Shown here piece after piece: positions 44,903 through 57,430 of a stretch of DNA of 64,000 bases. The DNA comes from Fallopia convolvulus (Eukaryota; Streptophyta; Magnoliopsida; Caryophyllales; Polygonaceae), in contig OZ024724.1 of NCBI GenBank assembly GCA_964016875.1, positions 6,434,501 to 6,498,500 on the forward strand, in the 5' to 3' direction. The translations under genes were made by a program, and so were the position numbers. The notes under the pieces are model-generated. The model was not told the origin of the DNA and searched no databases. It worked only from the letters and a program-made list of their open reading frames with translations. Positions within the stretch are counted from its first letter, which is position 1; each line of letters opens with the position of its first letter.

Positions 44903-44997
44903 CATTGACATAGTGATATTTTTTGGATGAAGGAGAGGCCGAACTCTCCATCCCCTCAAGGGGAAATTTTATTAATAACGAGAAAAGGGCTAAGTAA

Positions 44998-45305
44998 TCA
45001 GCAAATGGGGCATAGCCCGACCCCTAACATCATCAAGCAAAAAAAGTTAATAATCCCTTTCGACGGGGCATAACCCGACACGAGAGAGGTGATGCGATCC
45101 ACAACAATGTTAGCCTCGCAATACACATGTCGAAATTGGATAATCAAATCCCTACTAATTAAGCTCTTGTATTGAGATACCAGGCTAAAGAGCGGGTGAC
45201 TTCTGGTCACCCTAGAGCAAATAAGGCGAATAACTAATTGAGAGTTGGACTCAACAAGCACCTTCTCGTAGCCCTTCTCTCACACCAACCTGAGCCCATT
45301 GAGGA
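44998..45305 (-). pseudogene. LINE RNase H domain, C-terminal half
   Basis: Reads NGLRLV, stop, EKGYEKVLVESNSQLVIRLI, then HPLFSLVSQYKSLISRDLII and FRHVYCEANIVVDRI. These are the VESDS and F-HV-REAN-AD blocks of plant LINE RNase H (RVT_3), with the AD changed to VD. It continues the N-terminal half at 47358-47679 once the solo LTR is removed. Confidence 0.85.
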
Positions 45306-47352
45306 TGTAATATCCCGATATCTTATAGAACAAAGTTCGTAGATTTTTTTTTATAAATATAAGGGGTTCTCTTGTTTCGTAACACTCGAAATTTGTATAT
45401 GAAAGGAAAATAAGTAAAATGTGTAAAACCCCTTAAGTTAACCGACTAATAATGATAAAAAAAGAGATTATATTCAATAAAGAGATTGTCACAGAAGAAT
45501 TGTATTCGGAATTTTTTTATTTTAATAAAGCGATTGTCACAGAAGAATTGTAATTAATAAAATTATAAAATTCCAATATTTTTTCCCTAAGTTAACCGAA
45601 TAATAATGATAAAAATAAAAGAAATATTAGGTAAAATGAGAATGAGCTGGGAGACGAACTCCTGAACTCTCAGCCTCACACATGCTCCGTTTGCTTAACC
45701 ACTCTACCAATGTATTTTCTCATTCTAAAATGGCAATCTATTACACTTAAACTTTTCCTTAATCTAAGAAAGTTTGAAATTTGAATAACAATGGTGGGAA
45801 CTAGACTCTAGATAGCTCGAGAGTTCACATCCGCCCGGATTCTTCACCGGCTGAATCTCCGAGCGGCGACGAGCTATCTCCTTTCACATCCCCACATTTC
45901 CTATCATACCCATTCCCCAAAAATCTACAGATAATCATGTTTTTTTTTCGAAATTTCTCTCCTTGCCCATTTAAGAAGGAGGTTTCCATGAGAATGGGGC
46001 ACCAAAACCAATCCTTTAAATCTGAATTTTGACCACTTTGCCTAATACAAACTCAAAATTTTCAGATTCCATATTTAATCCCAAATCTGACAAAATTCCG
46101 CCCCTCGAATTCGGGACCTGCTATGTCCACATTCGCCAGAGCCGCGCCCGAGGCTGCTGCATGATGCTGCTGTCGTCATTGTTGCTGAGGAGCTGATGCT
46201 GGAGGTTGATGTTCCTGCGTCGCATTCACAAAGGAAGAAGAAAGAATCAGGCATGAGCAGACTTGTGGTGGGCCGTGCTTGATCTAGCGGGCTGGAACAA
46301 ATTTTAAACGAAGGCTCATTTGCTTTGCCAGCAGTCCGCCCTATTTCGGCCCAACTTTAAAATCAAAAATTTTGTTGTAAGAAGAGAAATAAGAAGGAAA
46401 GATGTGGGTATAGGTGTGCTCGACCCAGCATTAAATCCGTCCTATTTCGGCCTAACCATCCCAACCTCGTTTTTCCTGCCATCTTTTCCGTCTCATTTGA
46501 TATAAATTTGTGACCTATATTTAATTATAGTTATTTAACTTTATTTTGTCATAAAGAATAATTATTTAGAAAGTTTAATAAGTTTCATGTGTAGGCTTTT
46601 TTTAAAATATTAAATAAAATCTCAAGCATGCTCACTTAGAAATTTATAATTTTTATAAAATTATAAATGATTCCTTAAGTAATAATATTATGAGAATATT
46701 ATTATTGGACCTCTTGCCCTTCTCTTTTATTAAACGTGGATTTATGCTCCGTTTAATATTCATGCTTATTTGAAGAATGACATGTTTGCAATATATGAAC
46801 TTAGATTTATTTATTATTTAGCAATAACAACCTCATTAAGCCTTATCATTCTCGTACTACGCTAGTACTGGACTTTAGGATCGATGATTGTGGTCTTGTT
46901 TCTTTAAATTGTCTCGTTTAGAGACCTTGCTTGGAATAGTGTAGAATAAGGTGTGAGATTTAAGTCTTGAACCACCTTTTTATATCATTATACTATATGT
47001 AGGTCATGGCTCTACTCTTACCTCGTTGACTAAAGTCCTAAGCAATGTCAAAATAGAAAAGTTTCGTCTAAAGTCTGAAACAATGTCACACGCAAAAGAA
47101 ACGTCAGCGAAATTCTTAAAGTAATGTCAGAATAGGAAGTTTGTCTAAAGTCTTAAGCAATTCCACATGAATTACAAAAGTCGGCTAAAACAAATATCCT
47201 AGTAATGAACTATGGTTCTCTTAAATGAATAAAATTCCTGCATTTAACTCATTTTTCATTTAAGTTATGTATTATAAAGCATTGGGTGTTCTGGTAGGTT
47301 AATCCGGGATCACTGACGGTAATACCCATTAGAATAGAATAGGGGTGCTACA
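45306..47352 (-). repeat. Solo LTR (2047 bp), chromovirus-like, inside LINE RNase H
   Basis: In minus sense it starts TGTAGCACCCC and ends GGGATATTACA, termini typical of plant chromovirus (Tekay/Del-like) LTRs. The flanks GAGGA (45301-45305) and GGGGA (47353-47357) are a target duplication with one change. The protein frame resumes across it (AKLWVV, then NGLRLV). No internal coding sequence is seen. A tRNA-like block on its minus strand (45712-45650) is noted separately. Confidence 0.75.
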
Positions 47353-47357
47353 GGGGA

Positions 47358-48220
47358 CGACCCACAACTTCGCCATCGAAACGATATAAACCCCGATATG
47401 ATGAACAAACCCGCCAATCCAATCCCCTCTATCATTCCTCAGCACTCCTCCCACAGTTGCAAGACCCTTGTCCATAACCGCCCCATGTGTGTTCACCTTA
47501 ATATAGCCTTCCTCTGGCTTATCCCACAAAATATCCTGCAATGTTTTTGAAATAGGACTAGGAGAATTGACGAGCTTACCTACAGCGTTGCGAGCCTCCC
47601 TCGCTTGGTTGATCACTAATGACAGCTTGTCGGAAATCACCATCTTGTCTTTGAAGACATTAGGGTTCCGCCACTTCAATTACCACCAAAGAGACGACAT
47701 CCTAAATGAAAGAAGGATAGAAATTAGTAACACTCAAATTAAGCCAAATATGTTTAACCTATGGGCAATCGTGGAACACATGCTTGTAAGACTCGTCCAA
47801 GCTGCATCCATGAGGGAAACGACCACACGAGGCCATGTGTTTCCAACGCCTCTCTAATTTTGCTAGGACACCACCCCTACTAGCAAGCCCAGCAAAGCTG
47901 CAAACTCTCTCTAGGAACGTCAACCTCCAAAACTTCTTGTAGAACGACCCATCAACCTCCTCCCTCTTAAAATTATTTCGAATCAAATTATACCCCGAGG
48001 AGACCGAGTAAGAACCATCAACAAATTGTCTCCAACTCAACTCATCATCCTCAACAGCACCCTTCGGGAGAACCGTTACATTAACTAACCTCTTGATCAC
48101 TGAAGTCGGGAGCAACGGCGAAAGCGAACCCCAATCCCAATCTCCAACATCATGCCAATACTTATTAATCATTGAGTGCATCTGATTGCTATCAATATTA
48201 GGGAATGCCATATTACACAA
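47358..48220 (-). pseudogene. LINE zinc-binding region and RNase H start
   Basis: 48220-47759 carries DELSWRQFVDGSYSVSSGYN, FWRLTFLERVCSFAGLASRG and LDESYKHVFHDCP, the zf-RVT region between reverse transcriptase and RNase H of plant LINEs. 47679-47358 then gives KPEEGYIKVNTHGAVMDKG and GGVLRNDRGDWIGGFVHHIG, the start of RVT_3; VNTHGA replaces the usual VNVDGA, losing the first catalytic Asp. Frame breaks lie near 47740. Confidence 0.85.
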
Positions 48221-48560
48221 TGGCTCATATTACCCATCACACTCTCAGCCAAATATCAGCCAATAACTGCATCGATTTCCCATCCATAATCAGCTATCTA
48301 GACCCATGAACGATCACCTCGGAAATTCCCGTCCTTATGCCTCTCCATATATAGGAACAAGCCCTAATATTACCCATCACACTCTCAACATATTTCTTCC
48401 TGAGAACAGACACCCAAAGATCCCCATCTTCCATGAAAAATCTTCAACTTAATTTCCCGACCAACACCACTTTCAAGTCTCTGATGGAATGGATGCCAAG
48501 ACCACCATGATTTTGAGGTTTAGTAACTTCCACCCAAGCAACGTTATGCATATGCTTTAG

Positions 48561-49432
48561 TTAAGAAGTACTTCCCCAAATGAAGTCACGATTAATCTTA
48601 TCAATTTGATTGCATTTGTTCTTCGGCAACAAAGCCAAGGACATAGTATGAACCGAAAGTGAAGTTAGAACTGATTTGACCAACATAACACGCCCGAAAA
48701 AACTTAACGACTTCGACCTCCACCTAACAAGCTTTGGTATGAATTTATCAAGAAGAGTAGTGAACATATCTTTGTTCATCGACTAGTGCAAGACCTTCAT
48801 ATCGAGGTAATTCCCTAAATCTAAAGTAACAACAAAGCCAATAGTAGCCCAAAGTTGCCGAATCTATCGACGCCCAACATTAGGTGAAACAAAAAAATTT
48901 GGATTTGTTGGTACTCACTTTTTTCCCCGAAGTTGCACAAAAGTTATCTAGGTGCCTTTTAATTAACTGAACCTGCTCAACTGAAGCCTCAACAAAGAGC
49001 ATGATATTGTCGAAAAAGAAAATATGTGAAAGGAAGGGGTCGTTCCTCGTCAACTTAATCGGTTTCCAACTCTTTGACTCCACAACATCATTGAGAATGT
49101 GACTAGGGGCGCTTAATGGAAAATAAGAACAAATAAGGCAAAATAGGACCGCCTTATCTAACACCCCGCCAAGCAGTAAATTGATCCATCAACTCGCCAT
49201 TCCATAAACTAGCAATCTAGAAGACGAAATACAAGCGATCACCCACTGAATCACATGCTGAAGAAAACCAACATCACCCAACAAAGACTCAATAAACTCC
49301 CAACTCAATTTGTCGTATGATTTCTGAAGATCTAATTTTAAAATCATCCAACCTTTGGATACCCTATTCCTTTTCATGGAGTGAACAATTTCTTGGGCAA
49401 TGACGATATTATTCGTAATCATATGGCTTGGA
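48561..49432 (-). pseudogene. LINE reverse transcriptase, partial
   Basis: Begins at the copia junction with IPSHMITNNIVIAQEIVHSM, then GWMILKLDLQKSYDKLSWEF (motif A), LSHIFFFDNIMLFVEAS where the catalytic FADD is FDNI, GKKVSTNKSKFF, and the thumb part FTTLLDKFIPKLVRWRSKSL with FFGRVMLVKSVLTSL. The second catalytic Asp is lost (N) and frames shift near 49180 and 48860. Inactive. Confidence 0.85.
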
Positions 49433-50003
49433 ATCACGCCTATTTAAACCCTTCAACAATGAACTTGTTGCTCACTTTTCACAAATAAAAAACTCCAAAC
49501 ACATGGAAAGAAGAGAAAAAAGGATATTCAGGTGAAGCCCATCGAGTTGGTGAAAGGTCCCTAGCATCGAGCTAATCTCGACGACAGTGAAGGAGAAAGA
49601 ACGAGTTCCTAGCTAGGTCTAGGGGAACTCAGGAGAAGAAACAAAGGAGAGAGACAGGTTTGAGTTTCGCTTTGTCTTTGATTGTGAGCGTTCAACTGAT
49701 TAGGGTCGAGAGAATACATTAGTGTTTCCTAGGGAGAGAGTCCTTGTAGGAACAGAGAAGTTTGTATCGTGCCTTGTAAGTTGAAGGGAACTAAGCAATA
49801 AAGAAAAGGTAATTTATTTGAAAATCCTCCAAACGGAGGTAGAGCTTTACTCACGCGATTAGTTGATCGTTGTGGGGTTCCTTTATAAAGGAACTGTCTC
49901 TATTGTTTTATTTACCTACTTATTGACTTATTCCACTGTGCATGGGAACTATTCGATACAGCTGCCATAACTGATTATGACTAACCTTCAATCCAATAAT
50001 TCA
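49433..50003 (+). repeat. Left LTR of the copia, 5'-truncated
   Basis: Matches 62401-62964 of the right LTR from ATCACGCCTATTTAAACCC onward; the first ~580 bp are absent. A TATA-like TATTTAAA lies at the junction. The following 'tatcaaagtgggc' (50004) is a degenerate initiator tRNA-Met site. Confidence 0.75.
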
Positions 50004-50066
50004 TATCAAAGTGGGCGCTTTAGATCTTGGTTAGTCTTTGCTGGAACTAAGAAAATATCTTAGGAG

Positions 50067-51130
50067 CTCAAGATGCCATATGCTACAAATGCTACAAGAA
50101 GGGAAACTTCACCAAAAACTTTTCTCGAGGAACTAAGGAAAGAAGACTCGACATGGGAAAAACCAAGGCATACGCAACAACCTTGAGTGACTCCGGTGAT
50201 GAGGAACCAGGAGCTTGTTCAACCCTAGAAACTTACGTTATGGCCATAGGGGAGGCCACTGGTGAACAATCCGGTGAGGTAAATCTTGAAACTCTTCTTG
50301 ACTCTCTTTCTCAATATGAAAAACCTGAGCTACTTAAATTCTTGACCAAACTACTAAAAGATGCAAAGAAAACTCAATCAGATAGATCATGTTTTAGCTT
50401 AACAACTGGGAATGGAATCTTGTTCCCAATGTGTGCATCTTGTCGAAAAACTGAAGTGCTCATTCAATGAAATCACCCTCTTAAAGGATGAGCTCAATAG
50501 CATTGAGAGTGAGAAAGATGAGATTCTCAAAAAACTGAGTGAAAGCCAGAAGTGTTTAGAAAGTTCCAACCACAAAAATGACCATCCCCACAACCAAGTT
50601 TGTCCCAGAAAAGCATGGAATAGGGTATGGGGAAGGATCGCCGAAAGATGGAACCTCCCTTCTCATAGAAAAGGAAAGAAATGAGTGTAAGGATCTTGAG
50701 CTTCAAAGCCAAAATATGAAGAATGCTCAATTAGAAGAGAGAATTCATGTCCTTGAAAGCGGGGAAGATGGGAACACTGAGTACTATACTGGGAACGCTA
50801 GCCACAAAACCTCACCCAAAGTACTATCTTGGAGAGTACTATAAAACTTGTCGGGAGTGTGGAGCTCGTGGGCACTACATTGAAAGCTATCCAAAACGAC
50901 AAGCGCACATCTCACACACTATTGGAAATAAGATTTACAAATATAGAAACTTTCAAAGAAAAAATTTGAACCGACTAAAACAGTGGAAAGCTCCCAAGGG
51001 TGGGATTCTCCTAGGAACTCCTCTATTAGTCCTAGAAACTCCACGCAAGTCCATAACATTGCTAATTACTTGGTTGAAGAACTCTATTTCTTTGCATGGA
51101 ACCAGACAACGGACATCTTGAACGGGTCAC
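50067..51130 (+). pseudogene. copia gag remnant with two zinc knuckles
   Basis: A first knuckle CYKCYKKGNFTKNFS (about 50085-50130; the His is replaced by Asn) is followed by the acidic spacer ATTLSDSGDEEPGACSTLET, a coiled-coil part (LKDELNSIESEKDEILKKLS) and a second knuckle CRECGARGHYIESYP (about 50850-50895; the last Cys is Tyr). The capsid domain upstream is missing. Frames shift at about 50440, 50680 and 50850. Confidence 0.7.
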
Positions 51131-51357
51131 CAAATCTAACTAATTTTGCAGGTTGTAGTGAGTGGGAACAACATATGGGTCATTGATAGTGGATGTTCCA
51201 ACCATATGACCGGAAAGAAAGATAACCTCACCTCACTACTTACAAAAGTTGATGGAGGCCATGTCTCTTTTGGCAGCAAGAACAAGGGAGAAATAATTAA
51301 AACTGGAAAAACAATCATCAACAAAGGAATCAAGATAAAAAAATGTGAATCTGGTTA
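51131..51357 (+). pseudogene. copia protease
   Basis: NNIWVIDSGCSNHMTGKKDN holds the DSG active site and CSNHMTG block of copia aspartic proteases, then VSFGSKNKGEI. It stops at 51356-51358, in the stretch that leads to the pre-integrase domain. Confidence 0.85.
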
Positions 51358-52457
51358 AAGACCTTGGGTACAATTTGCTGAGTCTTTAACAACTATGTGA
51401 TCAAGGAAACAATGTGGTCACATTCGATTCTAAAGAGTGTCTTGTGATCAACAAGAAGACCAACAAGATCATACTCAAAGGAAAAAGGTCAAACAATGTC
51501 TATTTTGTGGACACTTCACACGAGCCTTCAAGGAAGCAGTGCCTTGCAAGCTCCATTGACGAAGCGGAACTCTGGCACAAAAAAATTGGGAAATGCAGGA
51601 GTGAACCAAATACAAAAGCTGTATCTTCAAGACCTTGTGATTGGGTTGCCCAGGATCAGTTTAGAAGGCTTGAAGATGTGTGAAGCTTGTGTCAAAGGAA
51701 AACAAACGAGAAGCTCCTTCAAACCAAAACGGATCGTGAGCATCCCTTGGAACTAATCCACATGGCTCTTTGTGGTGCGATGAAGACGGCTAACTATGGA
51801 GGAAAAAGGTATATGTTCGTTCTCATTGATGATTTTTATAGATTCACTTCGGTTATTTTCCTTGTGTCCAAAGCATATACCTTTAGGGAATTTGAGTCGT
51901 TCATGAAGAGAGTGGAAGTGAGCTTAAGACTGAATCTCATCGCTTTGAGATCTGACCATGGAACTGAATTCATGAACTCAGAGTTCATACAATATTGTGA
52001 CAAAAACGGTGACTCACATAACTTCTCAGCCCCTCGTACTTTACACCAAAATGGAGTTGTGGAAAGGAAGAATCAAACCTTGGAAGCAATGGCTAGAACA
52101 ATGATGATTGAGAGTGGAGTTCCTCATAACTTTTGGGTAGAAGTGATCTCCACAACTATCTACATTCTCAACAGAGCCATGGTCCGTCCATTGATAAAAA
52201 AGACTGCTGATGAGTTGATCAGAGGAAGGAAACCAAACTTTTCCCAATTAAGTTTCTTTGGGTGCAAATGATTAGTGCACAACAATGGGAAAGATAATTT
52301 GGGCAAATTCGATGCAGGAAGTGATGAAGGGATTTTCTTGAGTTATTCACCTCATAGCAAGGCTTACCGGTTGTATAACAAAACAACCAAGAAGATAGAG
52401 AAGATCATTCACCCGATATTTAAAGAAGAGTCAGTCAAAGTGGGAACTGAAGTGTAG
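51358..52457 (+). pseudogene. copia integrase
   Basis: A pre-integrase part (ELWHKKIG, then after a frame change KMCEACVKGKQTRSSF) with the zinc-binding residues; core with MFVLIDDFYRFT (D), IALRSDHGTEF (D) and HQNGVVERKNQTLEA (E); then WVEVISTTIYILNRA and SDEGIFLSYSPHSKAYRLYN of the C-terminal part. Frame shifts near 51580 and 51700 and a TGA at 52269-52271 break it. Confidence 0.9.
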
Positions 52458-52967
52458 AATGTAGAAACTCACTTCTAGCTTCCTTGGAACGAGGAATATG
52501 ATGACGACGACGATGAGCCAAGGAAAGGAACAAGTCGTTATCCTCAAGGGAACAACGACTCTCAAATTAGGGAAATCCAAGAGTCAACTGAACTCCTATC
52601 AATCGATGAATCAATAGACACCTCTCAAGCTGGTTCCCCAATTCCTCCACCAGAAGATTCCTGAATCAAGCACTCAAGGGGAACACAAAGGGAACACGTC
52701 CAATGTTGAGGATGAAGAATCACAAAACATTGAGCCAATTGAAGAACATCCAAAGGATGATGATCTACAAGAAGAATGCAATTAAAGTGATGATAGAAAT
52801 GAAGAGGATGATACAGATCTCTCCAACATTAATCCCAGAAACATCATATCTCCTCTTGACCAAGGCGTGCAAACTCAGTCATCACTTTAAAACTTCTGTG
52901 CTTTTAACGCCTTTGTGTCAATGATGGAACCTAAGAATACAAAAGAAGCCCTCAAAATCCAGACTGG
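52458..52967 (+). other. copia integrase-RT spacer, ending at the E insertion
   Basis: Acidic and polar remnants (EEYDDDDDEPRKGT, PIPPPEDS) then NAFVSMMEPKNTKEALK, which normally sits just before the reverse transcriptase. ACTGG (52963-52967) is the duplicated target of element E, and RT resumes at 58975. Confidence 0.75.
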
Positions 52968-54504
52968 TGATAGCTTGCATTTAGGTATAGCTTAGGATGC
53001 ATATTTATGTTTATTTTGCATGGTTTTAGTTTAGTTTAGCTTAGTTCCTAGGTTTTTAGGTTTTCTTGGAAATTCGGGTTTTGTGCTTGTTTTGTTTTGT
53101 TTTGCAGATATTTAGGTAAACAAGCGTGGAAGGGATGGATATTAGAGGACTATGGTGGACATGGATGAATATTTAAGAAGTTCAAGTGAAGATTACAAGA
53201 ACCAAGGCCCAAGAGCTTGTGTGAAAAGAACGCTTAACTTCGGGTTATGCATTGGAGACTTTTTTCGACACCTCTATCTTGCAATGCTGGGTTTGGGAGA
53301 TATAGTGCTCGGATGAGGCTGAATTTGCTATCATTGGAAAGCTAATTCAAAGATATACAATTCATGTTTTTACTCCGAGTCCAAATTCCAACTCTAAGTA
53401 GGTCAAAACAGCCTTTGAAGTGTCGCCTGAATACTGAACCGAGGCTAATTGCACGGGATGGAAAATTGCGCGGCCGCGCATTATGATAAACCGCGCAATC
53501 GGGCTTTCTACGCGGAGACGTCTTGGGCCGAGAACTGGGCTCGACCTTTTTGGGCTTAAATTATATCTTGTCTGACTTTGAAGCTTAATTGTAGGGTTTT
53601 GAAAGATTATTTTGGGAGGCATATATAAACCTTATGTTAGTTTATTTTAAAGAACTTTTGATCAACTTTGGAGGCTAGGGTTTCTTTGGAGAGAGTTTTC
53701 TCAAAGGAGCAATCTTTGAACCTCTTGTAAGTTTGATTTTATTTCAATTATGCATTGCTAATTTCTCTTGTGTTTGACTAGTTATTGAAATCATAGATTG
53801 CATAATATTGTGGGTTTGATTGATTCTCATCAACTTGAATAGGTTTTATTCCATGTGCTTAATTGAATCAGAATTATTCTAGGGTTTTGTTAGATTAGTT
53901 ACCTAATAGAATTTCTAGGTTAATTTACGACTAATCTGATCAAGTCCCGTTCGTGATTGATTAGATAAAGTAGCAACTATAATTGTTTGGACCCGTTCGG
54001 GCTATTCAGTTGTAGAGGGAATAAACCACATATGACTTGATTAGCTGTTTGCATTGAGTATTTGTTTCTATCGATACTTTGAACTTAAAGCTGTTGTTTA
54101 ATTGAATCTAGGCGTTGTTCTAGGTTGTTAGATGATTAGGGTTGTTTAGACTGTTAGCTCTTTCAACTAAATATAAAGTTATGGATAATAATCCACGGTA
54201 GATTATTCAAGGAAATTGGGAATCGAAAGAATCAATGATCAATAAGCATAACTATGATGGATTTAATTAGTTGAACACACATGTCTCTTAATTGATTAAA
54301 ACCATCTTTTGCATTCTTAGATAGTTTCTATTTTGCATAGTAGTTTAGAATTTACAATCAAAACCCCCCATATTAGTTACTTGGCATTTAAGTAAAACCA
54401 TTCATACACGAGTCTCTGTGGGATCGACCCTTGCTTACCATTCTACTCAGATTGGTTAAGCTAGGATTCTTTGATAGGTAAAACGACTGAAAAATACCTC
54501 ATCA
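52968..54504 (+). repeat. 5' LTR of element E (1537 bp)
   Basis: TGATAGCTTGC to ACCTCATCA. A TATA box GCATATATAAAC lies at 53619-53630. A 14-bp palindrome TGCGCGGCCGCGCA (53467-53480) lies about 140 bp upstream of it in U3. Confidence 0.9.
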
Positions 54505-54508
54505 AATT

Positions 54509-54526
54509 TGGCGCCGTTGCCGGGGA
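54509..54526 (+). other. Primer binding site of element E (tRNA-Asp)
   Basis: TGGCGCCGTTGCCGGGGA, identical to that of element C, four bases after the LTR. Confidence 0.9.
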
Positions 54527-54612
54527 CTTGTCGCTATTTGTGTTTTTACTTTTGTGCTATTCTTGGTGTTGTGAACCTATCTTACGGTTCATAACACCCG
54601 TGCTACTAATCT

Positions 54613-55794
54613 ATGGCTTTGTTCGATTGTAGACAGCTACAGGATGAACACTTCCATTACTATTTTTCAAGATTTCAAGACCATGTGTTTGAACTTGGTG
54701 TTTGGGGATTACGATATAGTGATAGAGAGGTAAATATGGGAGTTATCAATGGTTTGAATTTTGAGACAAGGGGGTTGGCAGATTACATGAGCAATGGGAG
54801 GCTTTTATATATGGGACCTGAGGAATGCTGGGATTTCTTATGTTTCATGAGCCATCAAAGCTTTCTGGTTGAGTCATCTTCCCAACCACCCCAACCGGTT
54901 GATAAGTCTCTTGAGGATATAATTAGGGATATCTCAAAAGGGGGGGATGCTATAATCATGGAACACTGTGAGTCATGTTCTTCAAGTTTTCATTCCCCAA
55001 TCTCATGTCCTTTTGAGTTGTGTGGAAATGGTGCTGGAATCACATTGGAGTTAAACGATCATGAGTCAAACACCCAAATTTAAGTTGAGGAGCAATCTAA
55101 GACACTTGATGTGGGTTATGACGATGAATTTGATGTCCAATATGAAGTCACACCTATAAGGCAAGTTGAGCAGATCATCACAGAGCCAAAAGAAGTTTGT
55201 GCTGGCATAGAGATTCTTACAGAGCCTAGGGAGCCTGAGTCATCTTTACTCATGTGGAGTAAATTGCTTGAGGGTTTTACGGTTTTGGAAGAAGACTCTT
55301 TTGTCGACCAAGATGATTTCGTTGCTAATGAAGTAGATAGCCATGAGGGAGAAAATCAACATGATATACCTGTTAAGGTTCCCTCTGTCAGGGGGCACCC
55401 GATGTTAGGCCTTGACATCCCATGCTTCAGTTTCCTAACCTTCTCACATCTAGAGCTGATGGAGTTCCAAGATGAGGAGCCAAGTCTACAACACAAGGTG
55501 GAAGATGGAGAATATATGGAGTTCATCCTGGATAAAAGTGGTATTGCTGACAAGTGCTTTGATTCATATTGTAAGTATTTTCTAAAGCCACCACTTTTGT
55601 TGAATTTATTTGAACAAATGCCATCTTATGAAAATTGGGCACACGGGTTTGATAAATTAAAACGATCTTTGCAAGTTATATTATTCATCTTTAATTTATC
55701 ATGGTGTTACTTATGTTTTTCTGAGATGTGTGCACAGGGATTTGACAAGTTGCTAACGACATTGACAATGTCTAATCTTGTCAATTTATGCTAA
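54613..55794 (+). pseudogene. gag: gag-like ORF of element E, one stop
   Basis: One frame of 393 residues interrupted only by TAA at 55081-55083 (a single change would turn it into a sense codon such as CAA). The first part resembles the C-terminal half of the gypsy gag capsid domain: DEHFHYYFSRFQDHVFELGV, MGVINGLNFETRGLADYMSN and MGPEECWDFLCFM. The rest is acidic, unlike any domain I know (for example YDDEFDVQYEVTPIRQVEQI), and ends with two copies of a segment around AHGFDKL/AQGFDKL. No zinc knuckle or protease. It probably supplies little or no particle function by itself. Confidence 0.7.
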
Positions 55795-57416
55795 GGGTCA
55801 AGCTAATGACATTAAACAAGCGCTTCTTGGGAGGCAACCCAAGGTTTAAAGTAGATTACTTTTTCAGTTTAATCTTTTGCTTTTTAGGTAGTTTTTTTTT
55901 TGTTAGATATCCTAGGTCTGAAGATTGATAACCCGAAGAAGCCTTCACCACCACCGTCGGATTTCCCGTCGCATTACCCGAGTAGCTAGTTCTTTGTGAG
56001 TTTTTCTCTTTCCTTTTCTTTTAACTATACTTTGGGGACAAAGTATGTTTTAAGCATGGGGGGAGGGAATTACTTGTGCATTTCATGTAGTTGCATTAGT
56101 TTAGGTCATGTTTAAACGTTTTGCATGCATTGATTAAAATTCCAGAAAAATGAAATAATTTGAAATATTTGAAAAAAAAAATACAAAAATATTGCATTTA
56201 GGTTCTTATTTCCCCATTGTTTGATTGCTCTTGTATTTCTAAGCTAAGTGTAAGTTCTAACCCATGATTTGCATGATATACCGAAATTGATATGATATGA
56301 GCATCATCATTGATTAATTACCTTGATTATAGGATGGAGCATGTATTTAGCTTGAGTATTTGATTCATTCTGAAGTTCTAGACAAAAATTAGCCTTGTGA
56401 GATATTTTTGGCCTTTTATGATTATATTTGTTCTCTACATTCTTGAGTGTATCACCATGATTATCTAGCCCTAGAACTTGCGTTAATACTCTATTTCGAG
56501 GCTGCTTTATATGATTGAATGCATGGCATTAAAGTGATTAAGGCAATGTTTCTCATAAGCCTATTATTTTCCTTCCTACCCTACAAGATCCATGTTTTTT
56601 ACACCCCACTTATTTGAGCCTTAAGTCTATTTTTATTAGCTCCACAAAATGATCCATAGCCGAATAAGCTTGACCCATAATCCGGGATTTAGGACTTTAG
56701 GTTTTGGTTGTATTGTGTGAGTTATGTATAAGTATGGGGGAGTTGGATGAAAAAGGTAGAAAAAGAGGAAATAAACTCTTGTGTTCAAAGTTGCAAAAAG
56801 ATGAAGATGAAGTTTGTTGCAAAATAAGCAAAAGAAAAAGTGCTTAAATATTGTTAGTCTTCATTAAGCAAAGCAAGAAAGAGTTGAAAAGAGGCAAAAG
56901 AAAAAAGAGAAACAAAGTGCTTTAATGTAATTGTAATGAGTTGGTAGAAAGAAGTTTGGAGGAAGTTGAGAAGAAAGTGTTGAATTGGGTTTAGGATTAG
57001 TTCTTTATCCCGGATTTAGCACCACAGGCCAAATGTTATCCCTTCCAAATTTCTCTTTACCTTGGCCCCATTACAAGCAGGAAAAAGACTTCATGATTTT
57101 TGTTATGTATTTGATCCCCAGCGGTGGAGATTTAGAACTCTGATGCAAGCATATGGTAGTCTAGTTTTCATTGGTGATTTTGAGTGAAACACATACCCAT
57201 TATACTCTTGAGTGTTGAGTGCAAAACACAAATTCCTTGGTGAGGTCTAGAATGAATGAATGGTCTTTACTTTTTGCTAGTTATAATGCATGCTAGGAAG
57301 TCTTGGTCGGGTTTTTGATTATTTGTGAAATGCTTGTTTGACTTGAGATGGATGTATGATTGCATTTCTATGGTGTGTTGTGGATTTATGTCTTGCTTGA
57401 GGACAAGCAAGGGTTA
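55795..57416 (+). other. 3' untranslated region of element E
   Basis: Non-coding. Opens with CTTGGGAGGCAACCCAAGG (about 55828-55846), an imperfect hairpin typical of Athila 3' regions, and contains several purine-rich 'agtatgggggag' type blocks (for example 56730). No gene seen. Confidence 0.75.
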
Positions 57417-57430
57417 AGCATGGGGGAATT

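Noticed and set aside
45650..45712. tRNA gene on the minus strand (TGGTAGAGTGGTTAAGC and GAGTTCGTCTCCC)
   Set aside because: The A-box and B-box look-alikes are present, but I could not fold a convincing acceptor stem or anticodon arm. It lies inside an LTR and is more likely tRNA-derived or coincidental.
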